From NCBI GenBank assembly GCA_034670025.1, contig JAXMOE010000005.1, positions 186,001 through 250,000 on the forward strand: 64,000 bases of DNA. The letters are read 5' to 3'. This DNA comes from PGYR01 sp034670025 (lineage in GTDB: Bacteria; Bacteroidota; Ignavibacteria; Kapaibacteriales; UBA2268). Both the position numbers and the translations under genes were made by a program. Each line of letters opens with the position of its first letter. Positions within the stretch are counted from its first letter, which is position 1. Of the stretch, positions 27,852 through 36,376 are shown one piece after another. The notes beneath the pieces are model-generated. The model did no database searches. It was given only the letters and a program-made list of their open reading frames with translations, and was not told where the DNA came from.

Positions 27852-28322
27852 ATGAAAAACTCAATAGGGTTAAATAAAGATAAAATTACAAACTTAACTG
27901 CTAATCTCAATGATTTGTTAGCTAACTATCAACTATACTATCAAAACCTGCGAGGGTTTCACTGGAACATAAAAGGTAGTGATTTTTTTACATTACACGA
28001 TAAGTTCGAAGAGTTATATAATGCCGCGCAAGTATCAATAGACGAAATTGCAGAGCGAATAGTTACATTAGAAACAGTTCCTTTGCACACTTATAGTGAT
28101 TATGTTGCAAAATCGGACATAAAAGAACACAAAAATATATCAACTTCCGATGGCACTGTTAGCAACGTAATAGGAGATTTATCAATATTGATAGAAAAAG
28201 AAAGAGAAACTCTGGAAATCGCCGCAGATTTGGGTGACGAGAGTACAGTAGATATGATGACTGAACTAATCAGTTTTCAAGAAAAAACATTATGGATGCT
28301 AAATTCATTTAATCATAAGTAA
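27852..28322 (+). CDS. dps: Dps-family ferritin-like protein
   Basis: Forms a 12-subunit cage that oxidises and stores iron and protects DNA from peroxide. 156 residues, usual size. The inter-subunit ferroxidase ligands show the exact family spacing: His37 (RGFHWNIKG), His49, Asp64 and Glu68 (SIDEIAERI), that is H-12-H-15-D-4-E. The N terminus is short with few basic residues, so direct DNA binding is uncertain. It stands alone with its own terminator. The inverted repeat at 27797-27815 may control it. Confidence 0.95.
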   Translation: MKNSIGLNKDKITNLTANLNDLLANYQLYYQNLRGFHWNIKGSDFFTLHDKFEELYNAAQVSIDEIAERIVTLETVPLHTYSDYVAKSDIKEHKNISTSDGTVSNVIGDLSILIEKERETLEIAADLGDESTVDMMTELISFQEKTLWMLNSFNHK

Positions 28323-28351
28323 AAACCCCAACTATTTATTTATGAGAACAA

Positions 28352-28386
28352 GCCCACTTCAAATTCAATTTGAAGTGGGTTTTTTA
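28352..28386 (+). terminator. Intrinsic terminator of dps
   Basis: CCCACTTCAAATT and AATTTGAAGTGGG pair with a very small loop (CA with end pairs), followed by seven T residues. The stem is long and strong. Confidence 0.9.
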
Positions 28387-28455
28387 TTTATTCCTAATAA
28401 GATTAATCACTCTATTTCGTTAGTCTTTTACAAACAGACAAAAAACAGATAACAA

Positions 28456-29163
28456 ATGACATCAAATAGCTTACAAGGCAAAAACATATTGATCACTGGC
28501 TCAACCAAAGGTATCGGCTTAGCACTAGCAAACAAAGTAGCTGAACAGGGCGGCACACCAATAATCACGGGCAGAGACACCAGCAACAAGGACTTATACC
28601 CAAGCAATGCAAAAATATATACAGCTGATTTGTCAAGCGATAAGGACGTTGAAAACCTCGCTTCTTCATTAAAAAATGATGGAATAAGCATTGATATTTT
28701 AATCAACAATGCTGGTTCTACCATAGTGAAAAACTTCAGCGACATGAGTTTGGACGATTTTGACAACATTAACAATATCAACTACCGCTCAGTGTTTGCC
28801 GTAACTAAGCAATTTTTACCCGAAATAGTAAGCTCCGAGGGTGGAATAGTCAACATACTTTCGATAGCTGTACGCAGCGTATTTGCAGGCAATTCGCTCT
28901 ACTCGTCGAGTAAATCGGCAGTAGAAACTATGATGAATGTATTGCGTGAAGAGCTAAGAGAAAGCAAAGTAGATGTGGTAAACATATATCCAGGTGCTAC
29001 AAGCACTGACCTGTGGCCCGACGATTTGCGAACCGAACACAGCCACAAGATGATGACCCCAGACGAAATAGCCGAAGCTGTTGTTGCTCAATTACCATCC
29101 GTTTTCTCTGGAAACTTAACAGTAGAAGAATTAGTACTAAGACCAAAATTAGGTAATATATAG
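28456..29163 (+). CDS. Short-chain dehydrogenase/reductase
   Basis: Cytoplasmic NAD(P)-dependent oxidoreductase of the classical SDR family, 235 residues. Visible elements: cofactor motif TGSTKGIG (14-21), Asp59 in TADLSS, NNAG (84-87), catalytic Ser136 (ILSIAVRS) and Tyr149-xxx-Lys153 (YSSSK). Thr13-region residues and Arg40 after the second strand (ITGRDTS) favour NADPH (inference). The substrate cannot be read. The stop is 3 bases before uvrC, so the two genes share a transcript. Confidence 0.9.
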   Translation: MTSNSLQGKNILITGSTKGIGLALANKVAEQGGTPIITGRDTSNKDLYPSNAKIYTADLSSDKDVENLASSLKNDGISIDILINNAGSTIVKNFSDMSLDDFDNINNINYRSVFAVTKQFLPEIVSSEGGIVNILSIAVRSVFAGNSLYSSSKSAVETMMNVLREELRESKVDVVNIYPGATSTDLWPDDLRTEHSHKMMTPDEIAEAVVAQLPSVFSGNLTVEELVLRPKLGNI

Positions 29164-29166
29164 CCA

Positions 29167-30990
29167 ATGGATTTGAAGTCCAAAATAGCGAACCTACCCC
29201 AAAAACCCGGAATTTATCAATACAAGAATAAGAACGGGAATATAATCTATGTGGGTAAAGCGATAAAGCTACGCAACAGAGTCCGCTCGTACTTCAATAA
29301 GCAAAAGCAACACGACGCCAAGACCAAAGCATTAGTAAAAAAAATAGATGATGTTGAGATAATTGTAACTGACTCGGAAGCAGAAGCTTTGATCTTGGAA
29401 GATACTCTGATAAAAAAGCACAAGCCGCGCTACAATGTAAACCTAAAAGACGATAAGTCATATCCATTCATCAAGGTAACTAACGAGCCATACCCACGGA
29501 TATTCCAAACGAGAAATGTAGTCAAAGATGGCTCCAAATACTATGGACCTTTCACTCGTGTAGGCGATATGCGTAGAGTGCTCGACTTGCTCCACAAAAT
29601 ATTCAAATTCAGGACTTGTAAGCTCATAATAAACGAAGAATCAATAAGAGAAAAGAAGCACAAGGTCTGCTTAGAATATCACATAAAGAAGTGCGACGGT
29701 CCTTGCGAAGGACTCATAGACAAGGAAATTTACAACCAGAACGTAGCATTTGCCAAGAGTATATTGAACGGAAAAACTCGCGAGTTGGAGAGATTCTTGC
29801 AAAAAAGAATGGAAGAATTATCTGAGGAAATGGATTTTGAGGAAGCTGCAAAAACGAGAGACCAGCTCGGTGCTATAAGACAATTCGTATCACGACAAAA
29901 AGTAGTAACAGCAGACGCAATAGACCGAGATGTATTCGGAATATACAGGGAAGACAACACAGCTTGCTCGCTTGTGTTCACTGTCCGAGAAGGTAAACTT
30001 ATAGGGCGAAAGCACTTTATAATCAAGAAAGCAGACGAACTGAGCGATGAAGAAATAGTACAGCGTACGATAGACAGCTGGTACTCTCAGCAAGAATTTG
30101 TCCCAAAAGAGATATTTTTGCCCGTAGAAATTGATGATCTGGAGACGCTAACAACTATACTTTCTGAAAAAAGACAGGCGACCGTACACATAAAAATACC
30201 GAAAATTGGTGACAAACGACACCTTATTGACTTAGCTGAAAACAACGCCCAATACGTATTGAAAGAGTATTTGCTCGCTCTTAGCAAAAGAGACCAAACA
30301 ATACCACACGCAGTACAAGCACTGCAACGCGATTTGCGATTGAAAAAGCCACCAAGAATAATAGAATGCTTTGACAATTCACACCTACATGGAACAGAAT
30401 TAGTCAGTTCTATGGTGTGCTTTGTCGATGGCAAACCCAAAAAATCGGAATACCGCAAATACAAAAACAAAACCGTCAACAAAAACGATGATTTTGCAGC
30501 TATGCGAGAAGTAGTACAAAGGCGTTATAGTGGTTTAATAGAGCGGGAAGAGCGATTACCAGACCTAATAATAATAGACGGCGGAAAAGGACAACTATCT
30601 TCAGCAGAGAAGATATTAAAAGAGCTTGGTATATTCGACAAAGTAACTGTAGTAGGTTTGGCAAAGCGTTTGGAAGAAGTATTCTTCCCAGGTCAAAAAG
30701 AAGCAGTGCTTTTGCCGAGAACATCAAGCTCACTCCGATTAATACAACAGTTGAGAGACGAAGCACACCGATTTGCTATCACGTTTCACCGTAGCTTACG
30801 TTCCAAACGGACATTCAAAACAGAGTTAACTGAGATACCGGGAATTGGCAAGAAAACAGCAGTAAAATTACTCAAAGAGCTTGGCTCAGTTGATGGAGTG
30901 AAAAACTCAACCATAGCCCAGCTAAAAGTACACCTCGGTGACAAACAAGCCAAGGTGGTACACAATTATTTTCATAATTTGGAAGAGTAA
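29167..30990 (+). CDS. uvrC: Excinuclease ABC subunit C
   Basis: Nuclease of nucleotide-excision repair; makes the 3' and 5' incisions after UvrB loading. 607 residues. GIY-YIG domain at the N terminus (PGIYQYKNKNGNIIYVGKAIKL), UVR motif near residue 220 (EMDFEEAAKTRDQLGAI), RNase H-like endonuclease domain (IIECFDNSHLHGTELVSSMV; LIIIDGGKGQL) and a C-terminal helix-hairpin-helix pair (ELTEIPGIGKKTAVKLLKELGS). All key blocks are present. It follows an SDR gene closely, which is not a functional pairing known to me. Confidence 0.96.
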   Translation: MDLKSKIANLPQKPGIYQYKNKNGNIIYVGKAIKLRNRVRSYFNKQKQHDAKTKALVKKIDDVEIIVTDSEAEALILEDTLIKKHKPRYNVNLKDDKSYPFIKVTNEPYPRIFQTRNVVKDGSKYYGPFTRVGDMRRVLDLLHKIFKFRTCKLIINEESIREKKHKVCLEYHIKKCDGPCEGLIDKEIYNQNVAFAKSILNGKTRELERFLQKRMEELSEEMDFEEAAKTRDQLGAIRQFVSRQKVVTADAIDRDVFGIYREDNTACSLVFTVREGKLIGRKHFIIKKADELSDEEIVQRTIDSWYSQQEFVPKEIFLPVEIDDLETLTTILSEKRQATVHIKIPKIGDKRHLIDLAENNAQYVLKEYLLALSKRDQTIPHAVQALQRDLRLKKPPRIIECFDNSHLHGTELVSSMVCFVDGKPKKSEYRKYKNKTVNKNDDFAAMREVVQRRYSGLIEREERLPDLIIIDGGKGQLSSAEKILKELGIFDKVTVVGLAKRLEEVFFPGQKEAVLLPRTSSSLRLIQQLRDEAHRFAITFHRSLRSKRTFKTELTEIPGIGKKTAVKLLKELGSVDGVKNSTIAQLKVHLGDKQAKVVHNYFHNLEE

Positions 30991-31013
30991 TTTATTTAAA
31001 TTATAAAGTTATT

Positions 31014-31703
31014 CTACTTCTTTACTTCCTTTAGAATCTGATACCATTCAACTAATTCACCGTCATAAATTCGCTGAGCTTTATACAAACCAATTCCATT
31101 TATATAAGTGTATTCCATAGCAATTTCAGAATCGTATGTTGATGTCTCTCCCTCATATTCTACTGTTCGTTTTGTAGTAATGCTACTTCTAGTTACAATA
31201 GCTTTGTACTGTTTTCCGTTTAGCTCTACATCTATTTCCTTTATGAATTTACCACTATAACCAATTTCCAAATTCTCCTTGTGTTCTTTGCTATATGTAC
31301 TGTCGTGTACAAACGAAAACTGCGTCCATTCCTTGTTCTGAAAGTCAATGTATTTGAGCCAAAAGTTATTGAGTTCTGGGAATAACTCAGAATAGTTTTT
31401 AATGTATTTTTCAAAATAGAAATAGAGTCCAGTGCTGTCTGTTCTGCAATAACGAGAGTTTATTCTATTTTTGAAATTTGTTTCATACTCTACACAAGAA
31501 TGACCAGCTTTATAGCTCGACTCCAATGCTCTTTCAGTTAATTTGTCTGTTACTACTTTCTTATCTCCTTGCAACTTTACAATCTCATAATGAAACTCAT
31601 CGCCAGTGTTTATTCTAAGCCCTTTGGTCTGTTCAGTAGCCACTAAACCAATACACTGCAAAAACAATAGTGTAATCATTATTTTATTAAAGTTAAATTT
31701 CAT
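31014..31703 (-). CDS. Exported protein distantly related to the local lipoprotein family (member 2)
   Basis: 229 residues from the ATG at 31703; the frame is open further upstream, but the upstream part lacks a signal peptide and crosses the divergent control region. Signal peptide NKIMITLLFLQCIGLVA. The mature part starts GLRINTGDEFHYEIVKLQGDKKV and has the same order as the proteins at 19988, 37767 and 38536: a charged beta-rich body, a segment around an SSITTKRTVEYEG stretch, then YTYINGIGLYKAQR at the end. A lipid anchor is possible (LFLQC) but the box is poor. Function unknown. An inverted repeat lies 37 bases upstream. Confidence 0.7.
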   Translation of the reverse strand: MKFNFNKIMITLLFLQCIGLVATEQTKGLRINTGDEFHYEIVKLQGDKKVVTDKLTERALESSYKAGHSCVEYETNFKNRINSRYCRTDSTGLYFYFEKYIKNYSELFPELNNFWLKYIDFQNKEWTQFSFVHDSTYSKEHKENLEIGYSGKFIKEIDVELNGKQYKAIVTRSSITTKRTVEYEGETSTYDSEIAMEYTYINGIGLYKAQRIYDGELVEWYQILKEVKK

Positions 31704-31739
31704 TTCTTCCTTTCTATCTTTTTTTAAATTTCGTGTAAG

Positions 31740-31765
31740 TTCTGTTACAAGTAAATATAACAGAA
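31740..31765. promoter_or_regulatory. Perfect inverted repeat between divergent genes
   Basis: TTCTGTTA (31740-31747) and TAACAGAA (31758-31765), perfect 8-base arms with a 10-base spacer; the arm centres are 18 bases apart. It sits between the gene at 31014 (minus) and the type IX cargo at 31862 (plus). No T-run follows, so an operator is more likely than a terminator. Confidence 0.45.
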
Positions 31766-31861
31766 GAAGTTTGTAAAACAAAAAAAACTTTGCAATTTCG
31801 GAGACGTTTTTGCTGTTCATGTGTCATTATAATAAGGACTGTGCCACAAAAAATAAAAACT

Positions 31862-34279
31862 ATGAAATATATACTTTATCTAATATTAATTCCTATACTA
31901 CTCACGGCACAAGACCCGAGCACATTCGACACTGTGAAGGTTAATAAATTCATCACTCCAACTAAGTATGACCACTTTCTTTACGGCCACGAAACAGAAG
32001 TAAAGTGGCAAAAACTGCCAGATTATGATAGATACAAACTATCGCTCTCACCTGATGGAAATAGGTGGTGGCTAACGAGTGATAACATAATTGGCAATAC
32101 TTATCAGTGGGAAGTTAGCGATATGAATTGCGATAGCTGCCAGTGGAAAGTAGAACCATATATGGACGAAGATACTAGCTTTCTAAAGCACGAGTGGACA
32201 CGTACATCAGACCCAGTTATGAAGCATATAGAGCCTATTGATCTTATGAATTCTAATGATAGTAATATGGTATTAGTTGGGTACAAAAGTGTTTATTCAG
32301 ATAATACTGAAAGAGACCAAACTGATTTTTATGTAGCAAAATACACTACGGAAGCAGAATTGATATGGGACTTTGAATATGGGGATTTGGATTCGAATGA
32401 TAATGCTGGGGGAATTTTAGAGACAGCAGAAGGTGAGTTCATTGTAGTAGGTACAACAGAATCTACTGAGCAAGGAGTAAAGCCATTTGGTAAAAAAGAC
32501 ATAGTGGCGATAAAGTTAGACAAGGACGGCAACAAGATATGGCGGCGGACTTATGGCGGTAAGGAAAATGATTGGGGGATGAAAATACTACAAGCTAAGG
32601 ATGGTGGTTATTATATAGGCGGAATGACTGGCTCTTCCGATAGATATTTCAGTGAAAATGCTGGATGGGTGGATTACTTCATCATGAAAATAGATTCCGA
32701 AGGTTATATGGAATGGTCGCAAACTTACGGAAGAGAAAAAGACGAGATATTCGATGATATGCAGATCGACCCAGATGGAAATATCATCCTGTTTGGATTC
32801 TCTAATTCGAGAGATTCTGTAAAAATGGCCTATCGAGATATGAAATGGGAAGATAAGCTACATCCTTGGGTATTAAAAATAGATACTTTGGGAAGTGAAT
32901 TTTGGAATTATCAATACGGCAGAGGAATTGATAAGACAGGAAAAATGACTGTTTTAAGGGACGGTAGTATAATCATATACTTTCGGTCAATATTCTGGAG
33001 TGAATATATTACAGGTTATGACGGACATTCTAATTGGGCATTAAAAATTGATAAGAATGGGAAGAGTATCTTTATAAAAGAAGTAGCTACTTACGATTTA
33101 ATATCTTATAATAAACGATTTATTAATAGTAGAAATAATATTACTAGTTTAGAATATGTGAATGATTATTTTGTCCTAAATGAAGTAAGTAATGACACTA
33201 ATTTAGTGTGGAGCAAAAGATTAAATGATGATTTAACAAGTGTTAGATCAATCATCGAAACTAAAGACCATTCATTGGTAATTGTTGGTAAGAACAAACC
33301 TGGCGAGCTAACTTTCCAGAAATATACGGTGTTGCCTTTGGCAGTACCTGAATACTCTGACTTTTTTAGTGTAGAGACAAGTAAACCCACTTTTACGAAA
33401 GATACAATTTGGTTTCCAACGAGGTATAAGAATGTAAGTTTAGATACAACTTTGAAAGATATAATTTGTAATACGGGTAGCATAGATGGACTATTAAGCG
33501 ATTATAAGTTAACGGTTTTGGGTAATGATAGGGTAAGAGTAACTGATATTATTCATGAAGACGATTATTTGAATTCAGGGGAATGCGCAGACCTAAGAAT
33601 AAAAGATTATACAAGTGAACCAGGGTGGAGCGAGTCTAACATATATTTCACGAGTCCTTATCAAAGCAAAACGAAAGATGGCCATCAACTGACTTTGATT
33701 TCTTATTTAACTGTAGTTGCGATTTATTTAGACAAAAAGTCTATTGACTTCGGAGAGGTGGAAATAGGTGATACAAGCACTACAGTTAGTGTTGAGTTTA
33801 CAAATATAAGTAACAGAACTATTGGTTTGTCACGATTTGGTTCTTTAGAAGAAGATTTTATAAGGAATACAAACAGTTTTGAAATAGAGCAATTTTCTAA
33901 AAAGTCGATTGAGCTAAGTTTTTCGCCATTAGACACTGGTGAGATAAATTCAGTAATTAGATTTATATTTATTCCTGAAGGCAATAGTAATGATGTTTAC
34001 GTTGAAGTATATTTGAGAGGAACTGGAATTCCCAAAAAAGAAACAAGTGTAAGTGAATATAACGAACAAGCCCAAGCCACCTACCCCAACCCAGCGACGA
34101 ATGCGATAAACCTAAGCGGCTATGCTGAAAAGACTGTTTACATATATAACATAAATGGTAAGCAAGTGCAAATTGCAGCCGTAGAAAGCAACAGAATAGT
34201 TATATCCGACCTCACGGCTGGTGTCTATTTCTTGAAGGACAGCAATGGCGAGGTTGTTGGGAAGTTTGTGAAGGAATAG
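31862..34279 (+). CDS. Secreted protein with ASH-like domain and type IX sorting domain
   Basis: 805 residues from the ATG at 31862, chosen because a signal peptide starts there (KYILYLILIPILLTAQ). Residues 20-110 look Ig-like. About 110-520 is a repeat region of delta-60/propeller type with blocks such as GGILETAEGEFIVVGTTEST, KMKILQAKDGGYYIGG-like strands and W-x-x-T-Y-G-G motifs, common in large secreted Bacteroidota proteins. An ASH/choice-of-anchor domain follows (DKKSIDFGEVEIGDTSTTVS ... ISNRTIGL). The C terminus is a sorting domain (ATYPNPATNAINLSGYA ... LTAGVYFLKDSNGEVVGKFV). Predicted surface or extracellular; ligand unknown. Confidence 0.85.
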   Translation: MKYILYLILIPILLTAQDPSTFDTVKVNKFITPTKYDHFLYGHETEVKWQKLPDYDRYKLSLSPDGNRWWLTSDNIIGNTYQWEVSDMNCDSCQWKVEPYMDEDTSFLKHEWTRTSDPVMKHIEPIDLMNSNDSNMVLVGYKSVYSDNTERDQTDFYVAKYTTEAELIWDFEYGDLDSNDNAGGILETAEGEFIVVGTTESTEQGVKPFGKKDIVAIKLDKDGNKIWRRTYGGKENDWGMKILQAKDGGYYIGGMTGSSDRYFSENAGWVDYFIMKIDSEGYMEWSQTYGREKDEIFDDMQIDPDGNIILFGFSNSRDSVKMAYRDMKWEDKLHPWVLKIDTLGSEFWNYQYGRGIDKTGKMTVLRDGSIIIYFRSIFWSEYITGYDGHSNWALKIDKNGKSIFIKEVATYDLISYNKRFINSRNNITSLEYVNDYFVLNEVSNDTNLVWSKRLNDDLTSVRSIIETKDHSLVIVGKNKPGELTFQKYTVLPLAVPEYSDFFSVETSKPTFTKDTIWFPTRYKNVSLDTTLKDIICNTGSIDGLLSDYKLTVLGNDRVRVTDIIHEDDYLNSGECADLRIKDYTSEPGWSESNIYFTSPYQSKTKDGHQLTLISYLTVVAIYLDKKSIDFGEVEIGDTSTTVSVEFTNISNRTIGLSRFGSLEEDFIRNTNSFEIEQFSKKSIELSFSPLDTGEINSVIRFIFIPEGNSNDVYVEVYLRGTGIPKKETSVSEYNEQAQATYPNPATNAINLSGYAEKTVYIYNINGKQVQIAAVESNRIVISDLTAGVYFLKDSNGEVVGKFVKE

Positions 34280-34307
34280 GCAGGAATTAAAAACAGTATA
34301 AAATAAC

Positions 34308-34340
34308 TTGATTTAATATCATTTCTTTTAGCTATATTTG
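34308..34340 (+). promoter_or_regulatory. Candidate Bacteroidota-type promoter
   Basis: TTG at 34308-34310 and TATATTTG at 34333-34340 are 22 bases apart, fitting the TTG / TAnnTTTG layout. It lies 41 bases before the lipoprotein gene at 34382 and is the best promoter match in the window. Confidence 0.55.
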
Positions 34341-34381
34341 AGTTAATATTTCAACAAAGTAATTATAGGAGATAGTGATAA

Positions 34382-34999
34382 ATGAAAAATTTATTGAACA
34401 CATTATTAGCAACCTTGTTGTTTGCTGTTCTTATTGGGTTTACTTCTTGCGATGACAGCAGCACAGACCCGAACGATGACGACAAATCGGGTGGCAAGAC
34501 AGCTTTAGCTAGCAACAATAAGTTGGTTAGCCCCGAAATGGAGTACAACCTGACGGAGATAAGTTTATTTCACCAAGGATTTGTTAATGAAGTTTGGATT
34601 TTTCTTTATGCTGATGATGATAGCGAAAGTGGCTTTGTAGTCAAAATACCTTACCCCTTACCAGAAGGCAATTCTGGTGAATACTCTTACGCAAGTTCAT
34701 TGTTAGGGTTCGAAGGGGCAGAATTTTCTATGTCAAGCTTAGAAGTATGGGGAGACACAGCTCCACACGTATGGCAAGGAGCTGGTAATATAGCAGAAAT
34801 ATATACCAAAGGCACGCTATACTATTCCAACAATTCTAATGGTACAATGTCGTTTTGGACTAACGATTTGGAATTATCAGAGAGCGTTGAGAAAGAATCT
34901 GCAAAGCGTAAATTTAGCTTCAAATTTACTTTCGAAAATCCTGATGGGCTGTTAATAGAAAATCAACAGAAAATTGGAAAACTTGCTTCTGATAAGTAG
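34382..34999 (+). CDS. Hypothetical lipoprotein (205 aa)
   Basis: Not recognised. Lipobox AVLIGFTSC with acylated Cys23, followed by an Asp-rich linker (DDSSTDPNDDDKSGG). The rest (40-205) is beta-rich with several aromatic strands (EVWIFLYADDDSESGFVVKI; GTLYYSNNSNGTMSFWT), suggesting a beta sandwich. AGGAG lies 8 bases upstream of the ATG. It is a single gene between a promoter-like element and a strong terminator. Probably outer-membrane or periplasmic. Confidence 0.75.
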   Translation: MKNLLNTLLATLLFAVLIGFTSCDDSSTDPNDDDKSGGKTALASNNKLVSPEMEYNLTEISLFHQGFVNEVWIFLYADDDSESGFVVKIPYPLPEGNSGEYSYASSLLGFEGAEFSMSSLEVWGDTAPHVWQGAGNIAEIYTKGTLYYSNNSNGTMSFWTNDLELSESVEKESAKRKFSFKFTFENPDGLLIENQQKIGKLASDK

Positions 35000-35020
35000 T
35001 TAGAATTGGAATTATAATAT

Positions 35021-35057
35021 TAAGCTGTTGCGGTAAATTCGTAACAGCTTTTTTTAT
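35021..35057. terminator. Intrinsic terminator
   Basis: AAGCTGTTGCG and CGTAACAGCTT pair (one bulge-like mismatch) around a short loop, followed by seven T residues. It ends the lipoprotein gene at 34382. Confidence 0.8.
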
Positions 35058-35080
35058 GTGTTAGCATACAATTTAGTTCA

Positions 35081-36319
35081 CTACTCCACCATAAACTTAT
35101 GCTTATATATCCCCTCATTGTTGAGCAAGCTAATGAAGTAAACACCCCGAGTTAGCTCATTGTCTAAGTCGATTGAGTTAATCCCTTTTTCTAAATAAAC
35201 AAGTACCCTTGATTTCAGAACATTTCCATTAAGATCATAGATATAGTAATGGATTTGGTCTTGATTGTTTGCCGTAATATTAACCACAGTTTTGTTTTGA
35301 TTGCTGAATACACTTATATCCAAATTCTTGTTACTGTGCGGGGCTGGTACTTCTATGCTTGAGTGGATATCATCATTAATAAATAAGTTTGCACCTATAG
35401 CAAAAGTGATTTTGTCATATTTTAAAAATCTGTTAATTGCCTGATTTACTAAGTTTTTATCTTCTACCCAAGTTTGTCCACCATCTGTTGTATTAAGTAT
35501 TGGTAAACCCCACCCGCCTATCGCTCCATTCATCTTATCCCAAAAACAAATTCCTTGAATCTGGGTGTAGGGATGTTCTATTTCAGACCAAGTAGCACCC
35601 ATATCTGAGGATTTTAAGATGACTGTGGTTGGGTCAACCAAAGCTTGAACGGAAATGAATGTATGACTGGAATCATTAGTGAAATCTATTTTCCAAGCGT
35701 ATTCTTCTTCCCCTTGGGTTTTGTGTACTAAACCCCACGACTCTCCAGCATCAGTTGTTCTAAGTACAACGGCACCCGTTTCTGAAGTGCCTGTTGCTAT
35801 TCCAATATCTTCATTGTAAAACTTAATGTCAACTAGACCACTTGCTAAGTGGTTTAGATCCTTAGTCTCCCATGTCAATCCGTAGTCAGTTGACTTTATC
35901 AAAGTCGCACCATGATAAAATGTGCCAACTCCAAATATTGTACTATCATTATAGATTGTCATACCACATGCGCCATTGAAAGAAGTATCTTGGATAATTA
36001 TTTCATCCCATGTATCTCCCAAATCCGTTGTTCTATACATATTCCCATAAGTTAAGTTGCTAACTATTGCAGTACTGTCATTCACTAATTTTAAAGACCT
36101 TCCTCCATCAGAAGGTACAAATTTTTGCACCCAATTTTTACCTTTGTCAGTTGAAAATGCTACATACCTAGTATTCATACCAGTTGTAGCAATTGTTCTA
36201 TTGTAATAATGTATATCATCAAACCGCCCAGTTTCACCTTCAAATTTAGAAACATGTTCCCATTCTTGTGCTAAAGTGGTAGTTGAGATTAGTATAAAAA
36301 ATAATAGTATGTACTTCAT
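35081..36319 (-). CDS. BNR/YCF48-like repeat secreted protein, copy A
   Basis: 412 residues. Signal peptide KYILLFFILISTTTLAQ, then about six sialidase-type Asp-box repeats (STDKGKNWV, TTDLGDTWD, STDYGLTWE, TTDAGESWG, SSDMGATWS, TTDGGQTWV), which form a beta propeller of the YCF48/sortilin type. The last 75 residues are a type IX sorting-like domain (IYDLNGNVLKSRVLVYLEKG ... ELTRGVYFISLLNN) but lack the usual YPNP start. It is almost a copy of the next gene and carries the same leader with GGAGGACAAA before the ATG. Ligand unknown; predicted at the cell surface. Confidence 0.85.
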   Translation of the reverse strand: MKYILLFFILISTTTLAQEWEHVSKFEGETGRFDDIHYYNRTIATTGMNTRYVAFSTDKGKNWVQKFVPSDGGRSLKLVNDSTAIVSNLTYGNMYRTTDLGDTWDEIIIQDTSFNGACGMTIYNDSTIFGVGTFYHGATLIKSTDYGLTWETKDLNHLASGLVDIKFYNEDIGIATGTSETGAVVLRTTDAGESWGLVHKTQGEEEYAWKIDFTNDSSHTFISVQALVDPTTVILKSSDMGATWSEIEHPYTQIQGICFWDKMNGAIGGWGLPILNTTDGGQTWVEDKNLVNQAINRFLKYDKITFAIGANLFINDDIHSSIEVPAPHSNKNLDISVFSNQNKTVVNITANNQDQIHYYIYDLNGNVLKSRVLVYLEKGINSIDLDNELTRGVYFISLLNNEGIYKHKFMVE

Positions 36320-36376
36320 TTTGTCCTCCGATATGTTGAAATATTTAATGTTGTATTTTGTTTAATGAAAGCTAAC

